From positions 1,054,001 through 1,118,000 of the forward strand of contig CAWCOL010000009.1 of assembly GCA_963797175.1 (NCBI GenBank): a stretch of 64,000 bases of DNA, in the 5' to 3' direction. This document shows positions 35,323 to 46,060 of the stretch, one piece after another. Origin of the DNA: DATLLN01 sp963797175. GTDB lineage: Bacteria > Actinomycetota > Thermoleophilia > Gaiellales > JAICJC01. The notes under the pieces are model-generated. The model did no database searches. It had not been told where the DNA came from and worked only from the letters and a program-made list of their open reading frames with translations. The first letter of the stretch is position 1; every line of letters starts with the position of its first letter. The position numbers and the translations under genes were made by a program.

Positions 35323-35778
35323 CTACGCCCGGGTGGCGCGGCCGCGCAGCGTGATCGTGAAGCGGGCGCCCTGGCAGGCGTTCGCGACCGTCGAGGGCAT
35401 CGTCACGTGGATTGTGGCGACGCGCGACGTCCGCTTGGGGATGACCACTGCGCGCATGCCCTTGGTCGTCACCACGATGTTCGTCTTCGCCCCGGTGCAC
35501 CCGACCTTGGTCGTCCGCGCCGCGACGGTCGCCGTCAGCGCCGGCACCCTGATCGAGAACGTGTACGGGTTGCTGATCTTCACCTGGAAGACCTTGGTCG
35601 CCCGCGGGTAGAGCTTCGTCACGGGAACGCCGGCCAGCTTGAAGCCCTTGATCGAGGCGATCATCTGCATCTTCACCGGCGCCGGCGGCTGGGCGCGGTG
35701 GCCCATCGCGACGCCGGCCGCGGCCACGACGGCGACGACAAGAGCGATCGAGGTGATGGGGATGCGGCGGAGGATCAC
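35323..35778 (-). CDS. Small secreted protein, last gene of an Ig-repeat cluster
   Basis: A protein of 151 residues with an N-terminal hydrophobic helix. The body is strand-rich with two cysteines that could form a disulfide, and it ends with ACQGARFTITLRGRAT, similar to the end of the 38032-38517 product (SCQGASFTLYLTATAT). The GTG start overlaps the stop of the large repeat protein (GTGA). It is probably a surface or matrix component made together with that protein. Confidence 0.7.
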   Translation of the reverse strand: MILRRIPITSIALVVAVVAAAGVAMGHRAQPPAPVKMQMIASIKGFKLAGVPVTKLYPRATKVFQVKISNPYTFSIRVPALTATVAARTTKVGCTGAKTNIVVTTKGMRAVVIPKRTSRVATIHVTMPSTVANACQGARFTITLRGRATRA

Positions 35779-38024
35779 GGGTGGTAGGTGAAGGTGGTCG
35801 AGGTGGTGGCGGTGTTCCCGGACTTATCGGTCACCAGCGCCCGGATCGTGTAGCCCGTGCCGTTGGTGAACCGGGCGGCCGGCTCGAGGATCGACCAGCT
35901 CGGCAGCGCCAGCGTGGTCTGGGCCAGCAGCTCGGTGGCCGAGGTCCAGGTGCCGAGGCCGGGGTCGAAGTACATGCTGGGCGCCGCGCTCTGGCGGAGG
36001 CTGACCTGCACCTGGAAGACGCCGGCCGACGCGTCGGTCGCGGTGCCGCAGATGTCGTCGGTCGAGGCCGTGCTGCAGCCCGCCGTCCACCCGCTCGCGT
36101 ACGAGGCCAGCGGGAAGGTGATCGCCAGCGTCGGTGCGGTGCTGTCGGACAGCACGGACTGGGCCGGGCTGGTGAAGGCGTTGCCGGCCTGGTCGGTGAT
36201 CGTGATCGTGAACGTCTTGGTGCCGGCGCTCAGCGTGGAGCTCGCCGTCAGCGTCGAGGACGTCCAGCCGTGCGTGATGCCGCCGGCCGAGCAGGAGGAG
36301 ACGCAGGCGGTCATCACCGCAGCGCTCTGGCCGGACGTGAACGTGTTGGCGTTGGTCGTCACCTTCCACACGCCGCTGGTGGCGTCGGCGACATCGGCGT
36401 AGATCACGTACGGCTGGCTCTTGCCGACGAACCCGGGCACGTTGGTGGCGACCGTGGCCAGCGCCGCCGCGCTCATCGTCGGCGCAGTGTTGTCGGCGGT
36501 GGTCGAGAAGCCGGTGCGGGTTGCCGAGTTGTTCGCCTTGTCCACGATCGTCAGGGTGTAGGCGACGGCGCCGGCAGCCAGCGTCGAGCCGGCCGTCTTG
36601 GAGGCGCTCTTGTAGGCGTAGGTGACACCGCCGACCGTGCAGCTGGTGGTGCACGCCGTCAACGACAGCGCGGTCTGGCCGCTGGTCAGCGTCGAGACGT
36701 CGGCCTTGACGGTGTAGACACCGCTGACCGAGTCGGCGACGTTCGCGTAGACGTAGTAGGCGCCGCTCTTGCGCACCCACCCAGCCGCGTTCGTCGTCGA
36801 GTTCGCGATCGTCGTCTGGGTGACCGTGCCGCCTGTGTTGTCCACGGTGACGGAGAAGGTGCCGGTGGTGGTGTTGGCCGCCTGGTCGGTGGCGGTGACG
36901 CCGAACGAGACCGCGCCCTCGGCGATGGTGGCGTCCGCGGTCTTGGACGAGCTCTTGTAGCCGTAGGTGACGCCGCCGATGGTGCAGCTCGACGTGCAGG
37001 CGCTCAGCGCCAGCGCGGTCTGCCCGGCGGTGATGCCGCTGACGTTGGCCTTGACCGTGGACATCGCCCCGGTGTCGGCCGCGTTCGCGTAGACGACGTA
37101 AGCGCCGCCCTGCTTGATGAAGCCGGCGGTCGAGCTGGCGCTGGTCACGATCGCCCCGGCCGTGACGGTGGGCGCGGTGTCATCGACGATCACGCTGTAG
37201 GAGCCGGTGGTCGCGTTGGCGGCGATGTCGGTGGAGGTGATGCTGAAGGACTTGGTGCCCTCCGAGACCGGCGAGCCGGCGACGGTGGCGGCGCTCTTGT
37301 AGGTGTAGGTGACGCCGCCGATGCTGCAGCTGGACGTGCACTTGGGCAGCGCCAGCGCGGTCACGCCGGGGTTCAGCGCCGAGACGTCGGCGGTGACCGA
37401 GGCCAGGCCGCTGGCGGGCGAGCCCGCGTCGGCGGAGCTGGCGTAGACGACGTAGGTGCCGCCCTGCGCGACGCGGCCGACGGCAGTGGTCGCCGAGGTC
37501 GCGATCACGGCCGCGGTCACCGACGGGGCGGTCGAGTCGACCACGGCCGAGTACGGGGTGGTCGCGCCCAGGTTCCCCACGTTGTCCTGCGCCCACACCG
37601 AGTACGAGACGGTGCCCTGCGCGAGCGGGGCGTCGGCCGTCAGCGTCGCGCTGCTGTAGGTGTACGTCTTGCCGGCCACGGTGCACGAGCACGGCGAGAG
37701 GGCGACCGCGGTCGCCCCCGCCTTGATGGACGAGACGTTCACCTTCGCCCACGCGATCCCGCTGCCGCCCGTGTCCAGCACGTTCGCGTAGACCACGAAC
37801 TGGCCGCCCGCACGCACGGCGCCGCCCGCAGCCGTCACCCCGGCGGGGGCGATGGTGCTGCGCGAGACGGTCGGCGCGTGGAAGTCCGCACTGGCGATCG
37901 CCACTCCCTGGCCGGTGCCCGGCACCGTCCAGGCCGCCCAGGCAGTGCCGGCGACGAGGACGGTGACGAGCAGTCCGGTCAGGACGCGCCGACCGCACAG
38001 CAGACGCTGCAGGGCGGCGAGCAC
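35775..38024 (-). CDS. Secreted protein with tandem Ig-like repeats
   Basis: A protein of 749 residues: signal-type helix (about 12-32), then five similar units of about 115 residues beginning near 48, 163, 281, 395 and 511. Each opens with D(S/D/N)TAPTVT-like text and carries CTSSC (CSC in the first) plus GGVTYXYKS. The units resemble bacterial Ig-like adhesin or cell-wall domains. A C-terminal part with LSDSTAPTLA and GNTATTSTTFTYHP follows. It is likely exported and surface-attached; there is no LPXTG. GTG 38024. Flanked by two small secreted proteins in one operon. Confidence 0.8.
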   Translation of the reverse strand: MLAALQRLLCGRRVLTGLLVTVLVAGTAWAAWTVPGTGQGVAIASADFHAPTVSRSTIAPAGVTAAGGAVRAGGQFVVYANVLDTGGSGIAWAKVNVSSIKAGATAVALSPCSCTVAGKTYTYSSATLTADAPLAQGTVSYSVWAQDNVGNLGATTPYSAVVDSTAPSVTAAVIATSATTAVGRVAQGGTYVVYASSADAGSPASGLASVTADVSALNPGVTALALPKCTSSCSIGGVTYTYKSAATVAGSPVSEGTKSFSITSTDIAANATTGSYSVIVDDTAPTVTAGAIVTSASSTAGFIKQGGAYVVYANAADTGAMSTVKANVSGITAGQTALALSACTSSCTIGGVTYGYKSSSKTADATIAEGAVSFGVTATDQAANTTTGTFSVTVDNTGGTVTQTTIANSTTNAAGWVRKSGAYYVYANVADSVSGVYTVKADVSTLTSGQTALSLTACTTSCTVGGVTYAYKSASKTAGSTLAAGAVAYTLTIVDKANNSATRTGFSTTADNTAPTMSAAALATVATNVPGFVGKSQPYVIYADVADATSGVWKVTTNANTFTSGQSAAVMTACVSSCSAGGITHGWTSSTLTASSTLSAGTKTFTITITDQAGNAFTSPAQSVLSDSTAPTLAITFPLASYASGWTAGCSTASTDDICGTATDASAGVFQVQVSLRQSAAPSMYFDPGLGTWTSATELLAQTTLALPSWSILEPAARFTNGTGYTIRALVTDKSGNTATTSTTFTYHP

Positions 38025-38031
38025 GTCGGGT

Positions 38032-38517
38032 CTACGCGCTCGTGGCCGTCGCGGTCAGGTACAGCGTGAAGCTGGCGCCCTGGCACGAGTCGTTCGCCGT
38101 CGAGCCCATCGCGATCGCGTCGCTGGCATCGACGTCGAGCGAGCCGTTGGCCGGGATGTCCCAGCCGGAGCCGCCGTTGTTCTGCGTCGTGAACGACAGG
38201 GTGGCGATGTTGCAGCCGCTGTGGCCGGCGTCAACGGAGAAGCCGTTGGTGCCCTGGCCGCTGTCCAGCGCGATGCTGCTGACGTGGACCGGGAACGGGT
38301 TGGTGTTCGCGATCGACGTGGCGACGTCGGCGGTGGCGCCCGGATACAGCGGGTCGCCGGGCGTGCCCGGCGTCAGGGTCAGGGCGACGGCGGAGGTCGC
38401 CGATGCGGATCCGGTGCCGCTGCCGTTCACGGTCCAGGCCGCGTAGGCGACGGTGCCGGCGATCAGCAGGCCGGTGGCAGCCGCGATCAGTGTCTTGGTG
38501 GCTCGGGTGCGGTTCAT
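38032..38517 (-). CDS. Small secreted protein, first gene of the Ig-repeat cluster
   Basis: A protein of 161 residues. The N-terminal helix ends at AAWTVNGSGTGSASA, a pattern also present in the next gene and reminiscent of signal peptides cleaved by a SipW-like peptidase. Four short strand blocks and two cysteines follow. ATG 38517 has AAGGA five bases upstream; an in-frame start 13 codons earlier lacks this. It may be a structural partner of the repeat protein. Confidence 0.75.
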   Translation of the reverse strand: MNRTRATKTLIAAATGLLIAGTVAYAAWTVNGSGTGSASATSAVALTLTPGTPGDPLYPGATADVATSIANTNPFPVHVSSIALDSGQGTNGFSVDAGHSGCNIATLSFTTQNNGGSGWDIPANGSLDVDASDAIAMGSTANDSCQGASFTLYLTATATSA

Positions 38518-38654
38518 GTACGTCCTTCGGAGATCGGGGGGATAGCCGATGCCCATTCAGGCAAATGGGGTCACTCTCAGAATCGGCAAAGTTGGGGGAC
38601 CCCGCCTCCCACAATCGGGGTATCCCATCCGGCGGACACACCGGCCGCGATTTG

Positions 38655-38670
38655 ACCGGTCTATACCACT
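38655..38670. promoter_or_regulatory. Candidate GntR/HutC-type operator before the dimethylglycine dehydrogenase gene
   Basis: ACCGGTCTATACCACT, an imperfect palindrome centred on GGTCTATACC. It agrees at 14 of 16 positions with the DasR-type GntR consensus ACTGGTCTAGACCACT as I recall it. It lies 18 bases before the GTG start and overlaps the promoter region. No GntR gene lies in this window. Confidence 0.4.
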
Positions 38671-38688
38671 TGTGCGACAGTTCCGGCC

Positions 38689-41112
38689 GTGAAGAGCGAG
38701 GCCAGGGCTGTTGTCATCGGAGGCGGCGTCGGCGGGTGCAGCATCCTCTACCACCTGGCCAAGCTGGGCTGGACGGATGTCGTGCTGGTCGAGCAGTACG
38801 GCCTGACCCACGGCTCCACCTGGCACTCCGCAGGCCTGGTCGGCCAGCTCCGGTCGACGGTCAGCCTGACCAAGATGATGCAGTACTCCGTCGGCCTCTA
38901 CGCCGACCTGGCCGAGGAGACCGGCAAGGATCCCGGCTGGCACGAGCTGGGCGGGCTGCGCCTGGCGTCGTCCAAGGCGCGCTACGAGGAGATCCAGCGC
39001 CAGGCCGGCTGGGCCAAGAGTTTCGGGCTGCCAATCGAGATCGTCTCCGCCAAGGAGGCGCAGGAGCTGTTTCCGCCGATGAGCACCGACGGCGTGCTGG
39101 CCGCGGCGTACATCCCGCAGGACGGCTACCTCGATCCCAGCCAGCTCACCTTCGCGCTGGCCGACGGGGCCCGCCGCCGCGGTGCCGAGATCAACGAGCG
39201 CACCCGTGTCACCGGCATCACGCTGCGCGACGGCCGCGTGCACGAGGTCGTCACCGACAAGGGCACGATCCGCACCGACGTCGTGATCAACGCCGGCGGC
39301 ATGTACGCGCCCCAGCTCGCCCGGCTGGTCGGCGTGGACGTCCCGATCATCGCCTACGCCCACGAGTTCCTGGTCACCGAGGCGTTCGACCCCCCGCTCC
39401 AGCCGCTGCCCACGCTGCGCGATCCCGACAACCTGATCTACTACCGCACCGAGGTGGGCGGGCTGATCATGGGCGGCTACGAGCGCCACCCGGCGGCGTG
39501 GGCGCTGGACGGCGTCCCCGACGGGTTCGAGGCGCAGCTGCTGCCCGAGGACTGGGAGCGCTTCGACGAGATCCTGACCAACTCGATGGTGCGCGTGCCG
39601 TCGATGGAGCGGGCCGAGGTGCGCAAGCTGTTCAACGGCCCGGAGGCGTTCACGCCGGACGGCGAGTTCATCCTGGGCGAGTCCGACGTGCCCGGCTTCT
39701 GGGTCGCCGCCGGCTTCTGCGCGCACGGCCTGGCCGGCGCCGGCGGCATGGGCTGGCAGCTGGCCGAGTGGGTGGTGAACGGCGAGCCGAGCCTCGACCT
39801 GTGGCACATGGACATCCGCCGGTTCGGCCGCCAGTACGCCAGCCAGCGCTACACCCTGGCCCGCTCGGACGAGGTCTACGGCACCTACTACGACATCAAG
39901 TACCCGAACCACGAGCGCACCGCCGGCCGGCCGCTGCGGCTCTCGTCCACCTACACGCGCCTGCAGGAGCTGGGCGCGGCCTTCGGCGAGAAGTCGAGCT
40001 GGGAGCGGGCGAACTGGTTCGAGCCGAACGCCGCCGAGGGCGACGAGTCGCTGCGGCCGCGCGGCTGGGCGGGCGAGCACTGGTCGCCCGCGATCCACGC
40101 CGAGGCGGCCGCCACCCGCACCGCCGCCGGGCTGTTCGACCAGAGCTCGTTCGCCAAGTTCGAGGTGCAGGGGGCTGGCGCCACCGCGCTGCTCCAGCGG
40201 CTCTGTGCGAACGACATCGACCGCCCGCCGGGCACCGTCGTCTACACCCAGATGCTGAACAGCCGGGGCGGGATCGAGGCCGACTTCACGGTCACCCGGA
40301 TCGACGAGCACACCTACCGGATCGTCACCGGCACCGCCTTCGGCAACCACGACATGGCGTGGGTGCGCAAGCACCTGCCGCGCGACGGCAGCGTCTTTCT
40401 GAACGACGTCACCTCGGCGTGGGCCTGCTTTTGCCTGTGGGGCCCACGGGCCCGCGACATCCTGGCGCCGCTGACCAAGGCGGATCTCTCCAACGAGGGC
40501 TTCCCCTACATGCAGGGGCGGCGCATCTCCGTCGGCGACGTGCCTTGCTGGGCGGCCCGCGTCACCTACGTCGGCGAGCTCGGCTGGGAGCTCTCCTGCC
40601 CCAGCGAGTACGGCCGGGCGCTGTGGGACACGATCTGGGAGTCCGGCACCGAGCACGGCCTGCGGGCGTGCGGCTACCGCGCGATCGACGCGCTGCGGAT
40701 CGAGAAGGGCTACCGGGTGTGGGGGTCGGACATCACGCCGGAGGAGACCCCGGACGAGGCCGGCCTCGGCTTTGCGGTCAAGCCCGGCAAGGGCGACTTC
40801 GTCGGCCGCGGCGCGCTGCTCGCCCACCGCGAGGCCGGCGTCGCGAAGCGGCTGTGCTGCCTGCTCCTGGCCGACCCGCGGTCGGTCTGCCTCGGCTCGG
40901 AGCCGGTGCGCGCCGGCGGCGAGATCACGGGCCGCGTCACCACCGGCGGCTACGGCTTCGCCGTCGAGCGCTCGATCGCCTACGCGTACCTGCCGGTCGA
41001 GCACGCCGAGGTCGGCACGGCTGTCGAGATCGAGGTGTTCGGCGAGTGGATCGCCGCCGATGTGGCGGCCGAGCCGCTGTACGACCCGCGCGGCGAGCGC
41101 ATCCGGGCCTGA
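38689..41112 (+). CDS. Dimethylglycine/sarcosine dehydrogenase-like enzyme
   Basis: A protein of 807 residues, the usual length of dimethylglycine dehydrogenases. An N-terminal FAD domain has GGGVGG at 11-16 and HGSTWHSAGL, whose histidine can bind FAD covalently. An FAO-M linker around 370-420 and a C-terminal GcvT folate domain (430-800; YVGELGWEL, YRAIDALRIEKGY) follow. It oxidises N-methyl groups of dimethylglycine or sarcosine and passes formaldehyde equivalents to tetrahydrofolate. The GTG start has no ribosome site, so the mRNA may have a short or absent leader. A GntR-type operator-like palindrome lies just upstream. Confidence 0.88.
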   Translation: MKSEARAVVIGGGVGGCSILYHLAKLGWTDVVLVEQYGLTHGSTWHSAGLVGQLRSTVSLTKMMQYSVGLYADLAEETGKDPGWHELGGLRLASSKARYEEIQRQAGWAKSFGLPIEIVSAKEAQELFPPMSTDGVLAAAYIPQDGYLDPSQLTFALADGARRRGAEINERTRVTGITLRDGRVHEVVTDKGTIRTDVVINAGGMYAPQLARLVGVDVPIIAYAHEFLVTEAFDPPLQPLPTLRDPDNLIYYRTEVGGLIMGGYERHPAAWALDGVPDGFEAQLLPEDWERFDEILTNSMVRVPSMERAEVRKLFNGPEAFTPDGEFILGESDVPGFWVAAGFCAHGLAGAGGMGWQLAEWVVNGEPSLDLWHMDIRRFGRQYASQRYTLARSDEVYGTYYDIKYPNHERTAGRPLRLSSTYTRLQELGAAFGEKSSWERANWFEPNAAEGDESLRPRGWAGEHWSPAIHAEAAATRTAAGLFDQSSFAKFEVQGAGATALLQRLCANDIDRPPGTVVYTQMLNSRGGIEADFTVTRIDEHTYRIVTGTAFGNHDMAWVRKHLPRDGSVFLNDVTSAWACFCLWGPRARDILAPLTKADLSNEGFPYMQGRRISVGDVPCWAARVTYVGELGWELSCPSEYGRALWDTIWESGTEHGLRACGYRAIDALRIEKGYRVWGSDITPEETPDEAGLGFAVKPGKGDFVGRGALLAHREAGVAKRLCCLLLADPRSVCLGSEPVRAGGEITGRVTTGGYGFAVERSIAYAYLPVEHAEVGTAVEIEVFGEWIAADVAAEPLYDPRGERIRA

Positions 41113-41137
41113 GCCCCGCGGATCTAGAGTTCCGGGC

Positions 41138-41877
41138 ATGTCGATCGCGACCGCCGAGGAGCTGCGCCGCCTGCGGGCGGCCGGCCGCGCGGTCGCGCTG
41201 ACGCTGGCCGCGATGCGGGCCGCCGTCCGCCCCGGGGTGACCACGGCCGAACTGGACGCCGTGGCGGCCCGCGAGATGGAGCGGGTGGGCGCCCGCTCGG
41301 CGCCGTCGCTCGTCTACGGCTTCCCCGGCTGGACGTGCATCAGCGTCAACGAGGAGGCGGTGCACGGCGTGCCGGGCGACCGCGTGCTGGAGCCCGGCGA
41401 CCTGGTCACGCTGGACGTGACCGCCGAGCTGGACGGGTTCATGGCGGACGCCGCCGTGACCGTGCCGCTGCCGCCGGTCGAGCCGGAGACCGCGGCGCTG
41501 TGCGCGTGCGCCGAGGCGGCGCTCGAGCAGGGGCTGCTGGCGGCGCGGGCCGGGCGCCCGGTCTCGTCGATCGGCCGGGCCGTCGAGGCCGAGGTCGAGC
41601 GGCGCGGCTTCCGCGTGCTGCGCCAGCTGACGGGGCACGGCATCGGCCGCACGATCCACGAGCCGCCGACCGTCCCCAACCACGAGCTGCCCGGCCAGCG
41701 CGACGTGCTCAGCGAGGGGCTGGTGATCACGATCGAACCGATCGTCTGCCCCTCCACCCGCACCGCCCTGGAGACGGGCGACGGCTGGACCGTGGTCACC
41801 GACGACGGCAGCCGCGCGGCGCATGCCGAGCACACGATCGTCGTGCGCAAGGGCAGCCCGCTGCTGCTCACCGCCGC

Positions 41878-41881
<4 letters not shown>
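41138..41881 (+). CDS. map: Methionine aminopeptidase, type I
   Basis: A protein of 247 residues, the size of type I enzymes. The five metal ligands are in place: D93, D104, H167 (GHGIG), E200 and E231. It removes N-terminal methionine from nascent proteins and uses two divalent metals. ATG 41138. Its end overlaps purA by four bases, convergently. The position directly after the dimethylglycine dehydrogenase gene is probably incidental. Confidence 0.93.
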
Positions 41882-43173
<1,292 letters not shown>

Positions 43174-43175
43174 CG

Positions 43176-44537
43176 CTACCCGACCCCCCGAGCCTTGTTC
43201 GCGAACCGGGTGTAGCGCCCCTGGTAGACCAGGTTGACGGTGTCCAGCGGGCCGCTGCGGTGCTTGGCGACGATGATCTCGGCCTCGCCCGGGTGCTCGC
43301 TCTCGGAGTCGTAGTAGTCGTCGCGGTAGACGAACATGACCAGGTCGGCATCCTGCTCGATCGAGCCCGACTCGCGCAGATCGGAGAGCTGGGGCCGGCG
43401 GTCCTTGGCGCCGCGCTGCTCGACCGCGCGGGAGAGCTGCGACAGCGCGATCACGGGCACCTCGAGGTCGCGGGCGATCAGCTTGAGCTGCCGCGAGATG
43501 TGCGAGATCTCGGTGACGCGGTTGTCGAAGCGACCGCCGCCGGACATCAGCTGCAGGTAGTCCACGATCACCAGCCCCAGGTCGGGGTGGCGGGTCTTCA
43601 GGCGGCGCGTCTTGGCCTTGATCTCGAGGGCGGTCACGCCGGCGGTGTCGTCCACGTAGATCGGCGCGGTGGACAGGCGGCTGCAGGCGTCGGTCAGCCG
43701 CGGCCACTCGTCCGGCGCCAGCTTGCCGGTGCGCAGGCGGCTCGAGTCCACCTTGCCCTCGGCGCACATCAGCCGCTGGGTGACCTCGTCGCGCGACATC
43801 TCGATCGAGAAGATCGCGACCGGCATCCCCTCGCGGATGGCGACGTGCGAGGCGATGTTGAGCGCCAGCGACGTCTTGCCCATGCCCGGCCGGGCGGCCA
43901 GGATGATCAGGTTCGAGGGCTGGAAGCCGGCCGTGATCCTGTCCATCTCGCGGTACCCGCTGGGGACGCCGGTCAGCTCCTTGCCGCTCTTGTGCAGCTC
44001 CGAGATCCGCTCGAACGAGGCGTTCAGGAGCTCCTTGATCGGGCTGAAGTCGCTCGACACCCGCTGGTTGGCGATCTCGAACACGACCTGCTCGGCCTTG
44101 TCCACCGCCTCCCGCGGCTCGCCCAGCCGCTGGTACCCGAGCTCCGCGATCTGCTGTCCCGCACCGATCAGGCCGCGGTAGGTGCTGAGGCTCTTGACGA
44201 TCTCGGCGTAGCGGCGGGCGTTCGAGACCGCGGGCACGGTCGACGCGAGCGTGTTGATGACCGCCTTGCCGCCGACGTCTTCGAGGATGCCCTTCGCCTG
44301 GAGCGCGTTGACGACCGTGATCGAGTCCACCGCGTCGCCCTCGGCGTACATCTCGCGGATCGCGTCATAGATCAGCCCGTGCGAGCGGCGGTAGAAGTCC
44401 TCGGGCCGCAGGATCTCGGCGACGATCGAGATCGCGTTGGAGCTGACCAGCATCGCGCCCAGCACCGATTCCTCCGCGTCGAGATCCTGCGGCGGAAGAT
44501 GCGTCGCCTGCTGCGGCTGCTGCTCCTGAACGGCCAA
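43176..44537 (-). CDS. dnaB: Replicative DNA helicase DnaB
   Basis: A protein of 453 residues; N-terminal DnaB domain (17-115) and RecA-type motor with Walker A ARPGMGKT at 215-222 and Walker B LVIVDYLQLM. No intein interrupts it. It unwinds DNA at the fork and loads primase. The TTG start is supported by GGGGAG six bases upstream. Between rplI and purA in a gene order common in actinobacteria. Confidence 0.96.
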   Translation of the reverse strand: MAVQEQQPQQATHLPPQDLDAEESVLGAMLVSSNAISIVAEILRPEDFYRRSHGLIYDAIREMYAEGDAVDSITVVNALQAKGILEDVGGKAVINTLASTVPAVSNARRYAEIVKSLSTYRGLIGAGQQIAELGYQRLGEPREAVDKAEQVVFEIANQRVSSDFSPIKELLNASFERISELHKSGKELTGVPSGYREMDRITAGFQPSNLIILAARPGMGKTSLALNIASHVAIREGMPVAIFSIEMSRDEVTQRLMCAEGKVDSSRLRTGKLAPDEWPRLTDACSRLSTAPIYVDDTAGVTALEIKAKTRRLKTRHPDLGLVIVDYLQLMSGGGRFDNRVTEISHISRQLKLIARDLEVPVIALSQLSRAVEQRGAKDRRPQLSDLRESGSIEQDADLVMFVYRDDYYDSESEHPGEAEIIVAKHRSGPLDTVNLVYQGRYTRFANKARGVG

Positions 44538-44585
44538 CCCGAACTCCCCGTCTCGTGTAGCCGGCTAGATGGTGGAACTGGTCAT

Positions 44586-45110
44586 CTACAGGACGTCGTC
44601 CTCGACCGGCTCGGCCTCGAAGGCTTCGACCATGCCCTCCTCGCCGCTGGCCGCCGGCACCACCATCACCTTGACCACCGCCCGCACGTCGTTCCAGACC
44701 GTGATCGGCACGCGGTGGCTGCCGAGCGCCTTGATCGGGTCCTCGAGCTCGACCTTGCGGCGGTCGACCCGCAGCCTGCGGGCCTTCCAGATCGCGTCGG
44801 CGACGTCCGTGCTGGTAACCGAGCCGTACAGCCGGTCCTCGACGCCCGCGCGGGCCTTGATCGTCAGCACGGTGCGGTTGAGCGTGTGGGCGATGTCCTT
44901 CGCCTGCTCCTCGCTCTGCGCCTCGTGGCGGCGGCGGAGCTCCTCCTGCCGCTGCATCTGGCTGACCATCCCCGGCGTCGCGGTCTGGGCCAGCTTGCGC
45001 GGCCCCAGGTAGTTGCGCAGGTAGCCGGGTGCGACGTTGACGACGTCGCCCTTGCGGCCGAGCTTCTCGACGTCCTGCAGCAGGATCGCCTGTGTTCCCT
45101 TGTGACTCAT
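44586..45110 (-). CDS. rplI: Large-subunit ribosomal protein bL9
   Basis: A protein of 174 residues, with the N-terminal RNA-binding domain AILLQDVEKLGRKGDVVNVAPGYLRNYL followed by a long helix and C-terminal domain. ATG 45110 follows AAGGA. The N-terminus is about six residues longer than usual (MSHKGTQ before AILLQDVE). It binds 23S rRNA at the L1 stalk base. Confidence 0.95.
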   Translation of the reverse strand: MSHKGTQAILLQDVEKLGRKGDVVNVAPGYLRNYLGPRKLAQTATPGMVSQMQRQEELRRRHEAQSEEQAKDIAHTLNRTVLTIKARAGVEDRLYGSVTSTDVADAIWKARRLRVDRRKVELEDPIKALGSHRVPITVWNDVRAVVKVMVVPAASGEEGMVEAFEAEPVEDDVL

Positions 45111-45192
45111 CGTGTCGTCCTTCGATCGGGCGGAGGGCTCGGCCCGTCCGTCCATGGTTGCACGGCCCCGGTCCCCGGTCGAGGCGGGCCGG

Positions 45193-45224
45193 CCGGATTT
45201 TCCCGCTACCTGCGGGAAATCCGG
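45193..45224 (-). terminator. Hairpin between rpsR and rplI
   Basis: CCGGATTTTCCCGC (45193-45206), loop TACCT, and GCGGGAAATCCGG (45212-45224), 13 pairs with one bulge, just past the rpsR stop. It may be a partial terminator or processing site that lowers expression of rplI and dnaB relative to the genes upstream. Confidence 0.55.
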
Positions 45225-45236
45225 GAAACGGTCAAC

Positions 45237-45500
45237 TCAGTTCGCGGCGTAGGGCAGCAGGGCCACCTCGCGGGCGCGCTTGACGGCGACCGCAACCTGG
45301 CGCTGGTGCCGGCGGCAGGCGCCGGTGATCCGCCGGGAGCGGATCTTGCCCTTCTCCGAGACGTAGCGCCGGAGCTGGTTGTAGTTCTTGTAGTCGATCT
45401 GCTCGACCTTGTCCTTGCAGAAGAAGCAGGTCTTCCGCCGGGTGCTCCCGCCGGCTCCGGCGCGAGGCTTGGTCGTGCGACGCTTGGGCTTTGCTGCCAA
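45237..45500 (-). CDS. rpsR: Small-subunit ribosomal protein bS18
   Basis: A protein of 87 residues. Core CFFCKDKVEQIDYKN and the conserved RRITGACRRHQRQVAVAVKRAR. The CXXC suggests a zinc-binding paralog form. The start is TTG 45500, seven bases after AGGAGG. It pairs with S6 on the platform of the 30S subunit. Confidence 0.96.
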   Translation of the reverse strand: MAAKPKRRTTKPRAGAGGSTRRKTCFFCKDKVEQIDYKNYNQLRRYVSEKGKIRSRRITGACRRHQRQVAVAVKRAREVALLPYAAN

Positions 45501-45514
45501 GGTCGTCCCTCCTG

Positions 45515-45973
45515 TCAGAACGGAATGTCGTCGTCGGCAGAGGCGCCGCCCGCCGGAACGGGATCGGGGCGCAGCTCGGCCGTCTGCTGGAACCCACCGC
45601 TGCGCTGGCCGCCGGCCGCGCCCCCGCCGTCGCCGTCACGCGGCCCGCCCAGGAACTGGACGGTGTCGGCGATGATCTCGACGGACTCGCGCTTGGCGCC
45701 GTCCTGCGTCTCCCACTGGCTCCACTCGAGGCGGCCGTCGATGGCGACGGCACGGCCCTTGGCCAGATAGTTGGCGCAGTTCTCGCCCTGGGCGCCCCAC
45801 ACCTTGACGGTGAAGTAGTTGGGCTTCTCGGTCCACTCGCCGGTCGAGTTGTCCTTGTAGCGGCGGTTGGTGGCCACCCGTAGACGGCACACGGAGGTGC
45901 CGCTGGGAAGGCTCGAGAGCTCCGGATCGGCGGTCAGGTTCCCGGTGATGATCACGCGGTTGATGTTGGCCAT
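45515..45973 (-). CDS. ssb: Single-stranded DNA-binding protein
   Basis: A protein of 152 residues with an OB fold (1-108), a glycine-rich linker and the acidic C-terminal tip DDDIPF that recruits repair and replication partners. ATG 45973 follows GAGGAG. It is placed between rpsF and rpsR in the standard order. Confidence 0.96.
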   Translation of the reverse strand: MANINRVIITGNLTADPELSSLPSGTSVCRLRVATNRRYKDNSTGEWTEKPNYFTVKVWGAQGENCANYLAKGRAVAIDGRLEWSQWETQDGAKRESVEIIADTVQFLGGPRDGDGGGAAGGQRSGGFQQTAELRPDPVPAGGASADDDIPF

Positions 45974-46060
45974 GTTCAGTTCTCCTCTGCCTCTTTGGTT
46001 CAGTCGAACGTGCGTTCGATGAATGGTAGAGGCGTGTGCGGACGGTGTGGCTCGGTGATG

